A stretch of 64,000 nt of DNA from Udeniomyces pyricola (Eukaryota > Basidiomycota > Tremellomycetes > Cystofilobasidiales > Mrakiaceae). How positions within the stretch are numbered: position 1 is the stretch's first letter; every line of letters starts with the position of its first letter. The stretch lies in contig BCIK01000012.1 of assembly GCA_039545295.1 (NCBI GenBank), forward strand, positions 124,001-188,000, written 5' to 3'. Below, one piece after another: positions 1 to 10,716 of this stretch. The notes under the pieces are model-generated. The model saw only the letters and a list, made by a program, of their open reading frames with translations. It ran no database searches and was not told the DNA's origin. Position numbers and translations under genes: made by a program.

Positions 1-1
1 G

Positions 2-826
2 AAGAGGGACCACGATGCCAAAACGGGGCGTGGCGAAGCGAGTGGATCAGGCTCGGAGTTGAGACCTGAGCATGGAGAAAGACAGGAGAGTGCGCGCTCT
101 ACAGTAGATAGAAGAGGGGGAGGCGGGTTTTCGTTGATGAGGACCGATCGGATCGATCCAGACGCCGACGAGGACGCATCGGACGAGTACGAGGATGAAG
201 AAGAGTCAACCCCAGCAACTAGCCGCACCACTCGATCCCCACCTGCCTCTATCCGCCGACCCTCTCCCTCGCATCGCTCTTCTTCGGCTTCTCGCTCTAC
301 CTCTAACAAGCCACCTCGCATCAACGTTGGAGGGCGACCGACCGGTCGGAAACGTGACACGCTCCGGCAAAAGATTTTTGGCAACAACCCTCATCCCTCT
401 GCCCGCCCGTCTTCTTCCGACGAGCCCATCAACTCCTCGGATTCAAATTTCCTCTCTGTCCCTCCTATGAGTAGCATAGCCCGCGCACCATCTTCCTCGA
501 GTTCCACGGGCGGTGGAGGCACTCACTCTCGCACGCCTTCGATCCGATTTTCCGACAGCCCATTGGGATTGACCCCGACCAATACCATTTCGCCTCTTTC
601 CCCCGCCCCTACTCATCTTGATATACCCGCGTCGCCCTACCACCAACGCGCAGGTAGTACCTCGAGTACGACCCGGCCCATCTTGCTCGACCCGCCGATG
701 ATGACGGCAGCTTCCTCAAACCCGATCGAGGATACCTCTGGAGGGGGGTCGACAGGCATCCCATTGGGTGACCGTACGGCTACGACTCAGAGCGTGACGT
801 TCAACTTGCCTCAGCCAAAGCGATAA
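2..826 (+). CDS. C-terminal fragment of an unknown Ser/Pro-rich protein
   Basis: The frame is open from the window edge to a TAA at 824-826, so this is the last exon portion (about 274 residues) of a gene that begins outside the window. I do not recognise the family. The visible part is low complexity: a short acidic patch (DEDASDEYEDEEES) followed by long Ser/Thr/Pro-rich stretches with many SP and TP dipeptides and basic islands (GRPTGRKRDTLRQK), typical of a disordered, phosphorylatable tail. No enzyme motif, membrane segment or zinc-binding pattern is visible. Codon use (CGA/CTC/TCG-rich) resembles that of the other genes here, which supports real coding. The upstream part of the gene would be needed for a function. 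Confidence 0.6.
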   Translation, partial: KRDHDAKTGRGEASGSGSELRPEHGERQESARSTVDRRGGGGFSLMRTDRIDPDADEDASDEYEDEEESTPATSRTTRSPPASIRRPSPSHRSSSASRSTSNKPPRINVGGRPTGRKRDTLRQKIFGNNPHPSARPSSSDEPINSSDSNFLSVPPMSSIARAPSSSSSTGGGGTHSRTPSIRFSDSPLGLTPTNTISPLSPAPTHLDIPASPYHQRAGSTSSTTRPILLDPPMMTAASSNPIEDTSGGGSTGIPLGDRTATTQSVTFNLPQPKR

Positions 827-2887
827 TCTTTCAATAGCCTCTTTCTCCTTTCTCATCGATTTCCTTCTTTGCACATCAATCATTCCTCCTCTGCGAATCA
901 TCTGGCTAGTCTTCACTTTTATCTATCCTTCTTCTTTTTTTTTTCTCTTTTTTTTTCTCTTCTCTCTTATTCTGTAAAATCGCTCCTTATCTTACTCTGA
1001 GGCTTTTTCGCTTAAAAGTAGCCTCGTCCCCCTTGATCCCCAATTTCAAAACGTATTCACCATAAATCCTGACCGACGTCTTGGATCAATGATTTCCGTC
1101 ATCATTCGTTGCTCTTCGTTTTGTCGTTTTTGTTTTGTTTGGATGTCCGGCATCGTGTGGGACTCTGTCAAGTAGTGTGAAGGGGCTCTCTTTTCACTCT
1201 TCTCCCTCTTTTTCTCTTTTTTTTTTTCTTCTTGTCTTTTTCTTTTTCTTTTCCTTTCGGTCCAGACCAGTACGTCCACTCGCTTCGCTCTCCATTCAAT
1301 ACACATCGATTCCCTGCTAGTAGCTCGCATATATTCATTCGTCCATCTATGCATTCATTCATCACGTAGTGTCATTTCTTTATCTTTTTTTTTTGTTTTG
1401 TTGATCGACCACCCATATGTATCGCAGATCGATAGTTCCGGTCTCCGACTAATCACAATATACTCAGTTCTTATGATACATAGCACCGTATCGATATTGA
1501 TGTCATTCGAACGTACCAAAGCTCAGTCCCAGGCCGTCGGCCATTATATGACGTACTTGGTACCATAAGTGATCCATGATTTCTCCAAAGTCCACTTGGT
1601 TTATGAGATGGCTGTCAAAACGTACGCGGGTTGAGCTAGTCATGCATGGTACGTCTCGTTTGGACTGGATCAATCTTTGGGCCGGACCGAGCCGGTTGCA
1701 GCCCCGCCCCCCCCCTCCACCTCAACAACAATGGAACTCAATACTCAGTTCCGGGAGGATCCTGCATTCAAAAAAAAAACGAAGGATCTCACAAAGCAGC
1801 TGAAGCGAGCAAGGACGGAAGGGGCCGAACAGTACGTCAATGAAGGTTATATAGAACAAAGTTATGGGTGTAAAAATATAGCGTGTATGTTTAGAAAAGT
1901 AAGGATGAAGAGGAAGGAAGAAAGGAGCGAGACGAAACAGAAAGAAAAAAGGTTGAAAAAGAAAGAAAAAAAAGGGGAGGGGGGAAGCCGGAAGAATCCA
2001 AAGAAATCCAAGGAGGGAAGATAGATGAGGAAGACGTTTCTGTGTTTTGGAGTTTTTTTTGTTTGGGAAAGGAGGGGGGGGGGGGAGGAGGAAGAAGACA
2101 GGAAAAAAGGGTTGGTTTGGTTTTGGGTTGAAAGAAACGACGAAAGAGAACAACGCACGGGTGAAAAGCAAGAAGAAAGAGAGAAAGAAAGATAGAAAGG
2201 GAGAAAGGAGAAGGCTTGAGAACTACGTGACGCAAACGTGAACGGTCATGAAGGACAAAGCTGAAGAACACAACGGGATGGAAACAAGGAGAAGGAAACA
2301 GAAGAGAACGGGAAGGAGTCACAGAGACAGTGGGTGGGAAAGGAAAAAGGGAGATGGATGAGGGGCGGTGAACAGACGGAAGGGAACGAAAGATGAAGGG
2401 AACTGCTTTTTAGAAGAAGGGGAGAAAGCGCTGGGGGAAGGGTAAGAGGGGGGAAGGGAAGAGGAATACGAGTTGGTTTGACGATAGAAATGAAAGGAAA
2501 TGGTGATAGGAGAAGAGGAGGCTGAAGTGCGTGGAGTGCGAGATGAAAGTCAAGCAGAGAGACACAGGGAGAAGAAAAATAAGGGGAACACGGAGAGAGA
2601 TATTGAAACGAAAGAAAGATGGGTAGCAAAGGAGACGAACAGAAGCGAAACATGAGAAGGACAAACAGGATTTGAAGATGGTGAATACTATTGTGGTATT
2701 TGTGGGTAGAAGTTGCTCGTGTGTGTGCATGTGTTGTTTGATAAATAAAATGTAGAAGAAGAACTGAAGAGAGAAAAGACAGAAATCGAAGGGAGAAGCG
2801 AGGAACGACGGCACAAACAAGGGGATGCAAGAGGGAGATAGTGGCTGTTTTAATTCATGGTTGGGAGTGAAGACGTGACGAATGCTT
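827..2887. other. Convergent intergenic region with a long purine-rich block
   Basis: This lies between the 3' ends of the unknown gene (+) and the RRM-YTH gene (-). The first half is T-rich (runs near 930-960, 1210-1250 and 1385-1395), as expected for 3' untranslated sequence. From about 1890 to 2830 the plus strand is overwhelmingly A and G, so the minus strand is a polypyrimidine tract of nearly 1 kb just downstream of the RRM-YTH stop. Several open frames cross it, but they encode only Lys/Glu/Arg or Ser/Phe/Leu-rich low-complexity sequence and are not credible genes. Confidence 0.6.
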
Positions 2888-5800
2888 TCATCGGGTCAAC
2901 CCAAGTCCTACGTTCCCGCTGAGGGGAGCCCCAGGTTTTGGTTGAGGCCCAGCGAAAGAGGTCGTGCTGGCAATAGGCCGACTGGCATGCGACTTAGGAG
3001 GAAATGAGATCGACGGCAGCGATGACGGCGGCTGAGATTGGGCAGGATGGCGAGTGGGCGAGATTGAGGCGTGCGAAGCAAGAGTTGGCGAGAGGAGAAA
3101 ACTTGAGCTTGAGGCATGAGAAATTGGAGAGGATGAGTCCCAAGACTGAAGAAGAAGTCGACCGACGTCGGGCTCGAGTTCTGTTCCGTCTCGAGAGACT
3201 TTCTGCTCGTTGCAAGATGAAGACATCATAAGAATAAATGAAGGCAGGATAAGAGGAAAGAGGGGACGAATTGAGGCTTTAGCTGATTTCTTGGAGCGCA
3301 GACGCCAACGAACGGTCATTAGCCAATCAACGCCAGAGCAAAGAGACGAATGCAAGAGCTTACGACTTCTCTATCATTGTTCCAGGGATTCCTCAAGTTC
3401 TTGATCCTAGGGAAACGCAAAGGCTCCGTCTTGAGCCACTCGACCTTGAAGGGCGCACCACACTTGACATCTCCGCGCTCCCATCCGAAACCACCTTCCT
3501 TGTCAACGATGACCCCTCCACCTCCCGCCAGCGAAGTACCCTCGATGTGGCCCTTGCTATCTGCTCCGGCCTCATGCTTATCGATACCGGTGTCTCCGCC
3601 TCCAGTCAGCGGCGAAGCGGCCGAATCGTCATCGTCGTTGCCAGGGGTCGGGGGAAGGTGGATGTTCGGTCTCGATTGGGTGATAGAACTTGCGTTGGAC
3701 CAAGAACTCTGGACGGAGTGGTGTCGAGACGCAGTCGAGGAAGTCGAGAGCATGCTCTGCGGGGGTGGGATAGATTGTGGCTTGGAAGGCGTCGCAAATC
3801 CATCGTCAGGTTGGATAAGCGGATCGGAACGTTTGACGCCATCGTCATCCGCTTCCCCATCTTTGGTCGGAGGATGATTTCCCGCGGTACTGGGGTCGCC
3901 GTCGCTGCCAATGAAGGATTCGGTCGTTTGCTGTTCCAGACGCGCAGCATCGCCTACCTCAGACGCATGGGCAATGGCGGCGATAGCCGTCTTCTGCTCC
4001 GTCGACGTCAAAGGTCTCAGGGCCTTGGGGTCGAGCGTCGAGTGGTGTTCGGCGTTGGATCCGCTAAGATTCTCGCGAGTCGGTCGACTCTGGAGCTCAG
4101 AAGGAGCCGAGGCTCTTTCTGGATGACCGTGCCGGTCAAGAACCTTGGCCAAGAGATTGGGCTTGCGATCGGCAGACGAGGTCGAGGCCGCTTCCTTGAT
4201 AGCTTGCGAACCCGCGCTCGACGTCGACGAGTGTAGCGAGAACGTCGAGAATGAAGGCGACATGGAGAGGCGTCCGGCCGCCGAGAGCAAGCCTTCATCC
4301 CCTGGTGTCATTTCTCCAGGCGAATTGCCAACCTCTGGGAAATCAGGATACGAGCATGGCTCGCCATTGAGATGGATCTGGGCCGGTGCTGGTGCTGCAT
4401 GCGTTCCAGAATTGGGCAGCGTCTTTGCCTTTGCTCGCTCGAGATCAGATGCTCCACCATGTTCCGCTCCGTGGATCGAGATAGGCTCATCATCCTCTCG
4501 AATCACAGGGGCAGACCGCTGATGCTGCACTGAAGGGAACGTGGCGTGAGTCGGAGAGAAGATCTGTCCTGGAGATGAGACCGAGGAGTGGCGAGATTCC
4601 CACGAGTCGGCTCGAGAGGTTGCCGCCCACGAGATTCGACGGTCGCTCTTTCCACCAATCGAGGATGCCATCCTAGATTAGGTGATTGAAGAAAACAAGA
4701 GAAAGAAGAAGAAGAAGAAAGACCATGGGACAAGCATCGTTTAGTGCTGGGTGTCGACTGACGTGCAGATGAGGAAGGGGTTGACCTACCGAGCATAACC
4801 ATAGAATTCGCCACTGCAGAAGGCGCGAGATACGACGGGGACAACATAGTATCAGTTTTCAGTGCTTGAAGCCCTTCCAACGTACAACACAGTAACATAA
4901 AAGAAACCGCCTTACGTCTTGTTGGCACCAAAGATGAGGATGACATCTTTGGAGGTTCTAAACGCCTGATCGAGGACGGGCTCGTTGTGAGATTGGGTCG
5001 CCCAGAAGCCTTGTTGGACCGAATGATCGAGGTCGTCCTATGATACCCATTGACGAAATTAGGTTAACGGGTGAGTACTAAATCCGATAGTGAACTGAAC
5101 AATAGAGAGGATAACATGTGAAAAGTGAAGGGATGGATTGATGCAAAATTCGTTCTTACGGGAGACATGCTGTTTAGAGACCAACGCATGCGAGGGATTA
5201 GCAGATGGACAAAACACAACAGTCTCATTGGCACAAAGCTTTAGGAAAACATGGCAAACCTCTTGAGAATAAAATACCGCACGGGAAAGTGCTTGGCAAG
5301 GACTACGTTGGTACGCAGCGCAACGATTGGGGTACAATATCGTCAGTGAGACAAATTAACGACTGAAACGCTGGATGAATCTGTCAGAATACTAAAAAAA
5401 AAATTAAAGGCGAAGCTACTTACAGAACGAATCTGTCGAGTTTTGCGTGCTGATTGTTCGCGTACTCGCTTCACTCCCTTGCTTTTTCGGCCCAGTAACC
5501 TCGCCAATCCCTCCAATACTCTCTTCATCCATGTTACCACTTCTCCTCAGCTCCTTGTCAAGTTCAGCCTGGGCTGCCAGAGTCTGCTGCTGCAAGGCTC
5601 GTTTTTCTCTGACCCATCCGGTATGTACGCCTCGACCACGTTGGCCCCCGACACCCGCTTTGAGATCGTCCTCCTTCTTTCGAATTCGACAGACGAGCTT
5701 GGGACCGGCACTGACAACCGTCGCAGGAGTGTTGGGCGAAGAATGGTGAGGGGACGAGACAACAGTCGTACGGAATGGCTGGCCAGAAAACCGAGCGATA

Positions 5801-7931
5801 CCTTGCGCATACAAACCAGGGAAAAATAGGATAGGACATGGTTTCAAGTCAGCTATTGGGGATGCATACTTGTATGCGCACACTTTTCTCGATCCACTCG
5901 CCGCCTGGAAATCAGTTCTTGGCATACCTTCAGTGAGGGCCTCTTGCGACGTAAAGTTGACGAAACAACAATTGGAGCGTGAGATGAGAAAGATGGAAGA
6001 AATCTTCGGCTCGGGCCGATCCGGCGTGGTGGTCAATTCGGGCAACTCGGAAGGGGAGGATGTCGAGGATGTTGAGGGTGTCGAGGATGTAGGGGCATCA
6101 AAGAATCGCCAGAGCTCGTCATGGGTCGCATCCGAAGGAATGTTGCCACACCTAACAACTCAAGCGTGGTCAGTTCATTCAAGAACAAGGAACATCATCG
6201 GCTCAACGGAAAGGGACACAAGGAAAGAACAAGGACTGATACTGACCACATGACCCATTCAGAGCGTTGAGACGGAGCGGCAGGGTGGTAGTTCTTCCTA
6301 ACGGCCGTCGAGGTCGAATTGTTCCGCTCACTAGCTTCGGGTGCGGGTCCTCTTCCCTTGGGTCCAACTCCGCTGACCCTCGATTTGACGCCACCGTTAG
6401 GTTGCTTTTTTGGGTGCCCTGCCGGACCGACTGAGGGTCCAAAGTTTGATGGGTGAGGCGCTCGAAGAGGCTGTTGAGGCCGGTAGGGTGCTTGGGGCGC
6501 TGGCTGTTGCTGTTGCGGTGAGTATGGATGCGGGGCGTAAGAAGGGTAGTACCAGGCCGGGAGATAGGGTGGACTGGAAGCAGAGTAGGGGGAGTGTTGG
6601 ACAGGTGAACCACCAAACGGCGGGGGTGGGGCAGCTGCTGCACTGGGAGGTGCTGGAGGAGAGACGTGGTAGGCCGGAACAGATGGGAAGGGAAAGTACA
6701 TCCACTGCTGACCCTCGCTCGTAAGAATAGTCTGGGGCTGAGGGCCCGACGGTTGATGCAAGAGAGGTGGGTGAGGAGAAGGAAGGGAAGGCGCAGTGTG
6801 GGTCGATGGACTCGGCGAGCTCGGTCGAGACAAGCTCGTCGGAGCTGTCGACATGGATATGGGTGAGAATGGAGGTGGATAAGGATCGGATGCCCCGCTC
6901 TGGTAAGAGAACGTGCTTGGGTTACGCGATGGTGCCGGTGGGAACATGCTCGACTGAGGCTGCTGATACATCGGACCGACGAAGTACCCAGGCTGGTTTG
7001 GCGGCGGTTGATAGAGTTGCGTCGGTGGCTGGAAGTGCGCATAGGGATTCGGCCGATTCATCGACACAGGAGGTGGGTACCGTGATTGTTGCGATGATGC
7101 TGACGAGGCGACCGAGCCCCGATCAGTCGCTTGAGATGCCGGGATGGGTGAGGATGGTCCGGACGGGAAGAATGATTGAAAAAAGTATGGATTGCCGGAT
7201 GGCGGGCTTGCTGATGGTTCTCCGCCATATAATCCCTCGTCGCTAGGTATCCTTGCCCGACTTTCCGAGCCCGGTTGTCTTCTCTCAGCTACGTTGTACG
7301 AGCTGTTCCAGTCACCTCCGACTCCATTACCATGTCTGCGAGAAACCCACGCATCCATCGTGGGGTTCATCGGTTGACTATTATTTCCATGTGAGCTGTT
7401 GGATCTGCGAACCACCGCATCGTTCGAGGGGCCACCCAGAGATTCACCCCTGCCGTTTGGGCGCGGCGCACTATTCTGAGGATTGATTGGGCTTGAAGCA
7501 TACCAGCGAGGTCCACTGTCATAAGGCGAGTGGGAGGAATGGGTCGAGTTGCTGCTTGTCGGACTGGGCCGAGTGGGGAGGAAGCTCGGGGGAGGCGCCT
7601 GAAGCTGCTGATAATGGTGTGGATGATGCTGCTGCTGCTGAACAGAAGAGTACGAATGCTGTTGGACGGCGTATGTCGCCGGGCGCGAACCGGGGTCGAT
7701 TGCCGAGCGTAAGCGCACGGGCGGTGCAGGGTAGACAGGTGGATAGGGTGAGGGGTTTGGATACCTTGTCGTTGCGGTCGTAGGCGAGGTGTAGGATGAG
7801 GCCGTGACGTCGGGGGTATCGACGAGGAGGTCGCTGGCGAGCTCGGGCGGGGTGACCGCGGGCTCGTCCTTGGCTGGCGGAGGATCCCGATGAAGGGACG
7901 AGTACGACAGCTGTTGGGCAGGAGGCTCCAT
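2888..7931 (-). CDS. RRM and YTH domain RNA-binding protein (putative m6A reader)
   Basis: Nine exons join in frame to a 1,369-residue protein: 7931-6247, 6151-5928, 5801-5424, 5302-5260, 5169-5160, 5037-4916, 4813-4790, 4672-3364, 3202-2888. Residues 1-555 are Pro/Ser/Gln/Tyr-rich and probably disordered. An RRM follows (about 557-700; CGNIPSDATHDELWRFF, then NCCFVNF as the RNP1-like strand), with the KLVCRIRKKEDDLKAGVGGQ segment usual in fungal YTH proteins. The YTH domain starts near 763 (VRYFILKSMSPDDLD, GFWATQSHNE, VILIFGANKTGEFYGYARM, RRISW) and resumes near 1234 (GAPFKVEWLKTEPL, NLRNPWNNDREVKVSRDGTE). Two cage tryptophans (WATQ and ISW) are present, so m6A binding is plausible. About 375 low-complexity residues interrupt the domain between them. 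YTH proteins bind N6-methyladenosine in RNA and steer its fate; the YTHDC1-like core is my inference. The start is the first ATG of the long first exon. Confidence 0.9.
4790..4813 (-). other. 24-nt internal microexon of the RRM-YTH gene
   Basis: Flanked by a TGCAG acceptor and a GTAGGT donor, this exon encodes GEFYGYA plus parts of the codons on each side. That is the conserved central YTH strand (F-x-G-x-A-x-M in relatives). It joins ...FGANKT to ...RMASSIGG in frame. Because 24 is a multiple of three, skipping it would keep the frame but remove a core strand of the domain, so regulated skipping would be a possible off switch. Confidence 0.85.
5160..5169 (-). other. 10-nt internal microexon of the RRM-YTH gene
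   Basis: On the minus strand this reads CATGTCTCCC between an AG acceptor (5171-5170) and a GTAAG donor (5159-5155). The preceding exon ends AAG AG (phase 2) and the next begins GAC GAC CTC. Inserting these 10 nt gives ILK-SMSP-DDLD, exactly the start of a YTH domain; leaving them out shifts the frame. The 43-nt exon upstream (5302-5260) is also unusually short. Confidence 0.85.
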
Positions 7932-10716
7932 GCGAGGTGGTAATCACTTGTAGTTGATCGAAGGAGAATTAACGCTGATCTCCTTTGGTTCGACAGCGAT
8001 GGGGGGCAGAGGGACCGAGCACGCGGCTGGATATTGGATGGGAAGTTGGTTCCGAAGGGGGGGGGGCAGAGAGAAGCCAAAGACCGGGAAAGTGGGGCCA
8101 AGTCCGTCGTTTGCTCCTGAGTAAGGATTTTGTGACAGAAGAGAGTCCTAGGGCGTTGCAGAGCTCGGAGGGTGCTAGATCTAGTTTCAGGCAGTGGTAC
8201 GTAAGGCGACAACAAGTCGAGGGCCAAATCGAGCGACGACGAGCGAGAAAGCAGAAAGGTACCGGAAAGGAGGAAATGAAACGCAAGGGATCGTCAACGT
8301 TGAAATGTGGGGGGATCGCCCTGTCGGGTTTGGCTTTGCGTACTTGCAAGCTCGCTTTTGAACGACGCATAGCGTGATTACAGGCTGCAGTAGGTGACGA
8401 TAGACTAAGCACTTACGACGAGGGGGTGAAGCCAGGGCCAAGACGTCAGGCGTAGAGACAGCGTGATGAGAACGCTAGCAAAGCCGGAGGCGAAAAGGGG
8501 GGGGGAGGGGGGAAGAGAAAGGAAGAGACGAAGAGGAGCAGCGACCCGAAGGCGAGCGGCAGATGTCGGATATTGACGAAGAGAGGGCAAGGGTGGAGGA
8601 CAAGCTGCAAGAAATGATGATGACGACAGAACGAGTAGCTAGAATGGCAGCAGACTGGGTGACTGAGGACTAGTAAAGCGTGAAGATTCTAGGTCCGAGA
8701 AAGTGCGCGAGGGGGAGGAGAATTCAGTGAGGTCGAAACCAAGGGCCAGGGGGAGATCAAGAGAGCCAGAGGGCAGAGATCATATTACCAGAGCGAGAGC
8801 GTCGAGCGAGAGAGAGAGAGTGGAGAGAGCGAGGCCAACTGCGCAGTTTCCTTGACGCGTTGACGATCGACGAGGGGCCACTCATCAGAAACGTCATTTT
8901 CAAGACAACGAGGCCTCACTTCTCAGGCCGAGCCCTTCGGTCTCATCCGCTGGGCGGGTCGAATTCGTAACGTCGACTGTGCAGATCATGTAATCTTCAC
9001 CTCTATACAGTAGCGCTTCTAGACAGCTCCGAGTCCATAGCTCTCTAGTCAATTTCGCCGACCGCGCGTGCCTCACTGGTCCAGCATCCAGTACAGCGCG
9101 TTAGCAGCACAGATACCTGACGACCAGACGGGGAGAAGAAAAAAAAAAACTAGAGGCCTGCAACGTACTGTATACTGACAGTAGCACAGTGCGACCTCCG
9201 CCCGTACGGCTTCCGCCCGTCGCGGGCGTTTATTCTTTTTATTTATTCTTTTTTTTATTTATTCTTTTTTGATGATATGGCCGTCCTCATGTTGATGCTT
9301 CTTCTGCAAAAATGCAGATGATGATCGATGATCCTGCAAGCTACACGTATGGCTTATGTCAAGTGATATCATCATATATATAGCAATCGCTTATTATCCA
9401 AGACCGTCAAGCAACATGGGTTTCATCAAGTTTGATATCTCACTATTGCTCAGTCGCGCCAGTCTAGCCCGTGGGGAACTGATAGCCGATCAGAAACCAT
9501 AACGATTGATCATCGTTTAATCATGGATTATTAGATCCTATAAATCATATAAATCATATACATCATATTGCTGACGTGCACCAATGCATGTAGAATGTGG
9601 GACGGCCGATCGGCCGGATTGTGAGGAAGGACTCGTAAGGTACTCGGCACATTCGGAGCTGGTACTATCGCGTATCGCTACAGGCCAGGAAGCGTATCGA
9701 CTCTTGCTTAAGCACTTTTGGCCCAGCGTCGGACGCTTTCCCCGCGCTCTTTACCCGCCTTGTTTACAATTCGCATCTTTTCTCTCTTTTTTTTTCCTCC
9801 TCCTGTTCTGGTTGAGAGTTTTGGGTTGGTGTTTGGATTTGGGCTCTGAGGTGGGTTGGGAGTTGGGGATGCAGGCTCGAGAGTTTGGTTGGTTAGGGTG
9901 GGGTGGGTCGGGGCGGGNTGGNGTGGAAAGGGAGGGAATATCTATCAGAACTGCGGGATTGTTAAGCAAGCGTCTTCTCGCTCGATACAGACGAGCGGAA
10001 GCTAGCTGGCCAGATGATGATATCATCACAATCAAAACGTCACACAGGGAACAAAGCCCAGCGCCCAGGCGCTCAGTGTTCATATAAAAGAAGAAGTCGA
10101 TATTGATTTACGATATATATTGAGGCAGAAGGCGGCGTTCTAGCTAAACGGTCCATGCATGTTTTTTAAGGTACGTCGAGAGAATGACGGTATGAAGGGA
10201 GTGACGCGCGCGCGAGCGAACGTGACCAGAAAAATTGAGACGTTCGAACGAAGGTTGACAAAAGGGATGTTGAAGGAACGAGAGATCAAAATACCCCGAG
10301 GAAAATAAGTTATATATATATATATGAATATAAAGCGCGAGTGAAGTAAAATGGCGCGTGACGTACAACAGAGAAGATAAAAGGTAGGATTTATTTTGAA
10401 CATGAGTACATCAATTACAAGGGTGTCGTTACGTGATTGGGAGTAAATAAAATTCAAGCAATTGGATTGTGTGTTGGCATGGGCATATGCAATGCGTCTG
10501 CATCGAATGTCGACGAGAAAAGATCGGGATATTTAATCGGGTCATGACGAGGTTGTTATCGGGGGTGAAAAGAGGGTCGCATATTCGAGGAGAGCTCGAA
10601 GCATGTAGGCCTATCGAGTGGGCGACACAAGCGGACAGAGCGCGAGCCGGAGATGAAGAAGAGAAAAGGGAGACAAGAAAAGGAAGCGAATCGGAGGGTT
10701 TAGCTCCACATCGGGT
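7932..10716. other. Long intergenic region (5' side of RRM-YTH, 3' side of GT90)
   Basis: This is nearly 2.8 kb without a credible gene. From 7932 to about 8850 it is G/A-rich on the plus strand with GAGA runs near 8806-8820, and probably holds the RRM-YTH promoter and 5' leader. Around 9227-9271 TTTATTCTTTTT-like units repeat three times. At 9538-9570 AAATCATAT units repeat. A G-rich tract with two unresolved bases lies near 9894-9925. An AT dinucleotide run sits at about 10312-10325. Open frames here lack recognisable domains and are not annotated. Confidence 0.55.
9894..9925 (+). repeat. G-rich tract containing two ambiguous bases
   Basis: Several runs of three or four G occur (TTAGGGTGGGGTGGGTCGGGGCGGG) and end in two N positions at 9918 and 9922. 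The composition could form a G-quadruplex, and the ambiguity suggests a base-calling or consensus problem in this tract. The open frame at 9584-10087 runs through the Ns and has no recognisable domain. Confidence 0.6.

Noticed and set aside
1722..2830. Several 90-190 codon open frames on the minus strand between 1722 and 2830
   Set aside because: They are produced by the CT-rich strand (Ser/Phe/Leu/Pro only), overlap in several frames and have no domain.
3350..4522. Long plus-strand open frames opposite the RRM-YTH gene
   Set aside because: They are shadows of the minus-strand low-complexity insertion and have no domain.
9584..10087. 167-codon open frame on the plus strand
   Set aside because: It runs through two N bases and a G-rich tract, with no recognisable domain or splice context.
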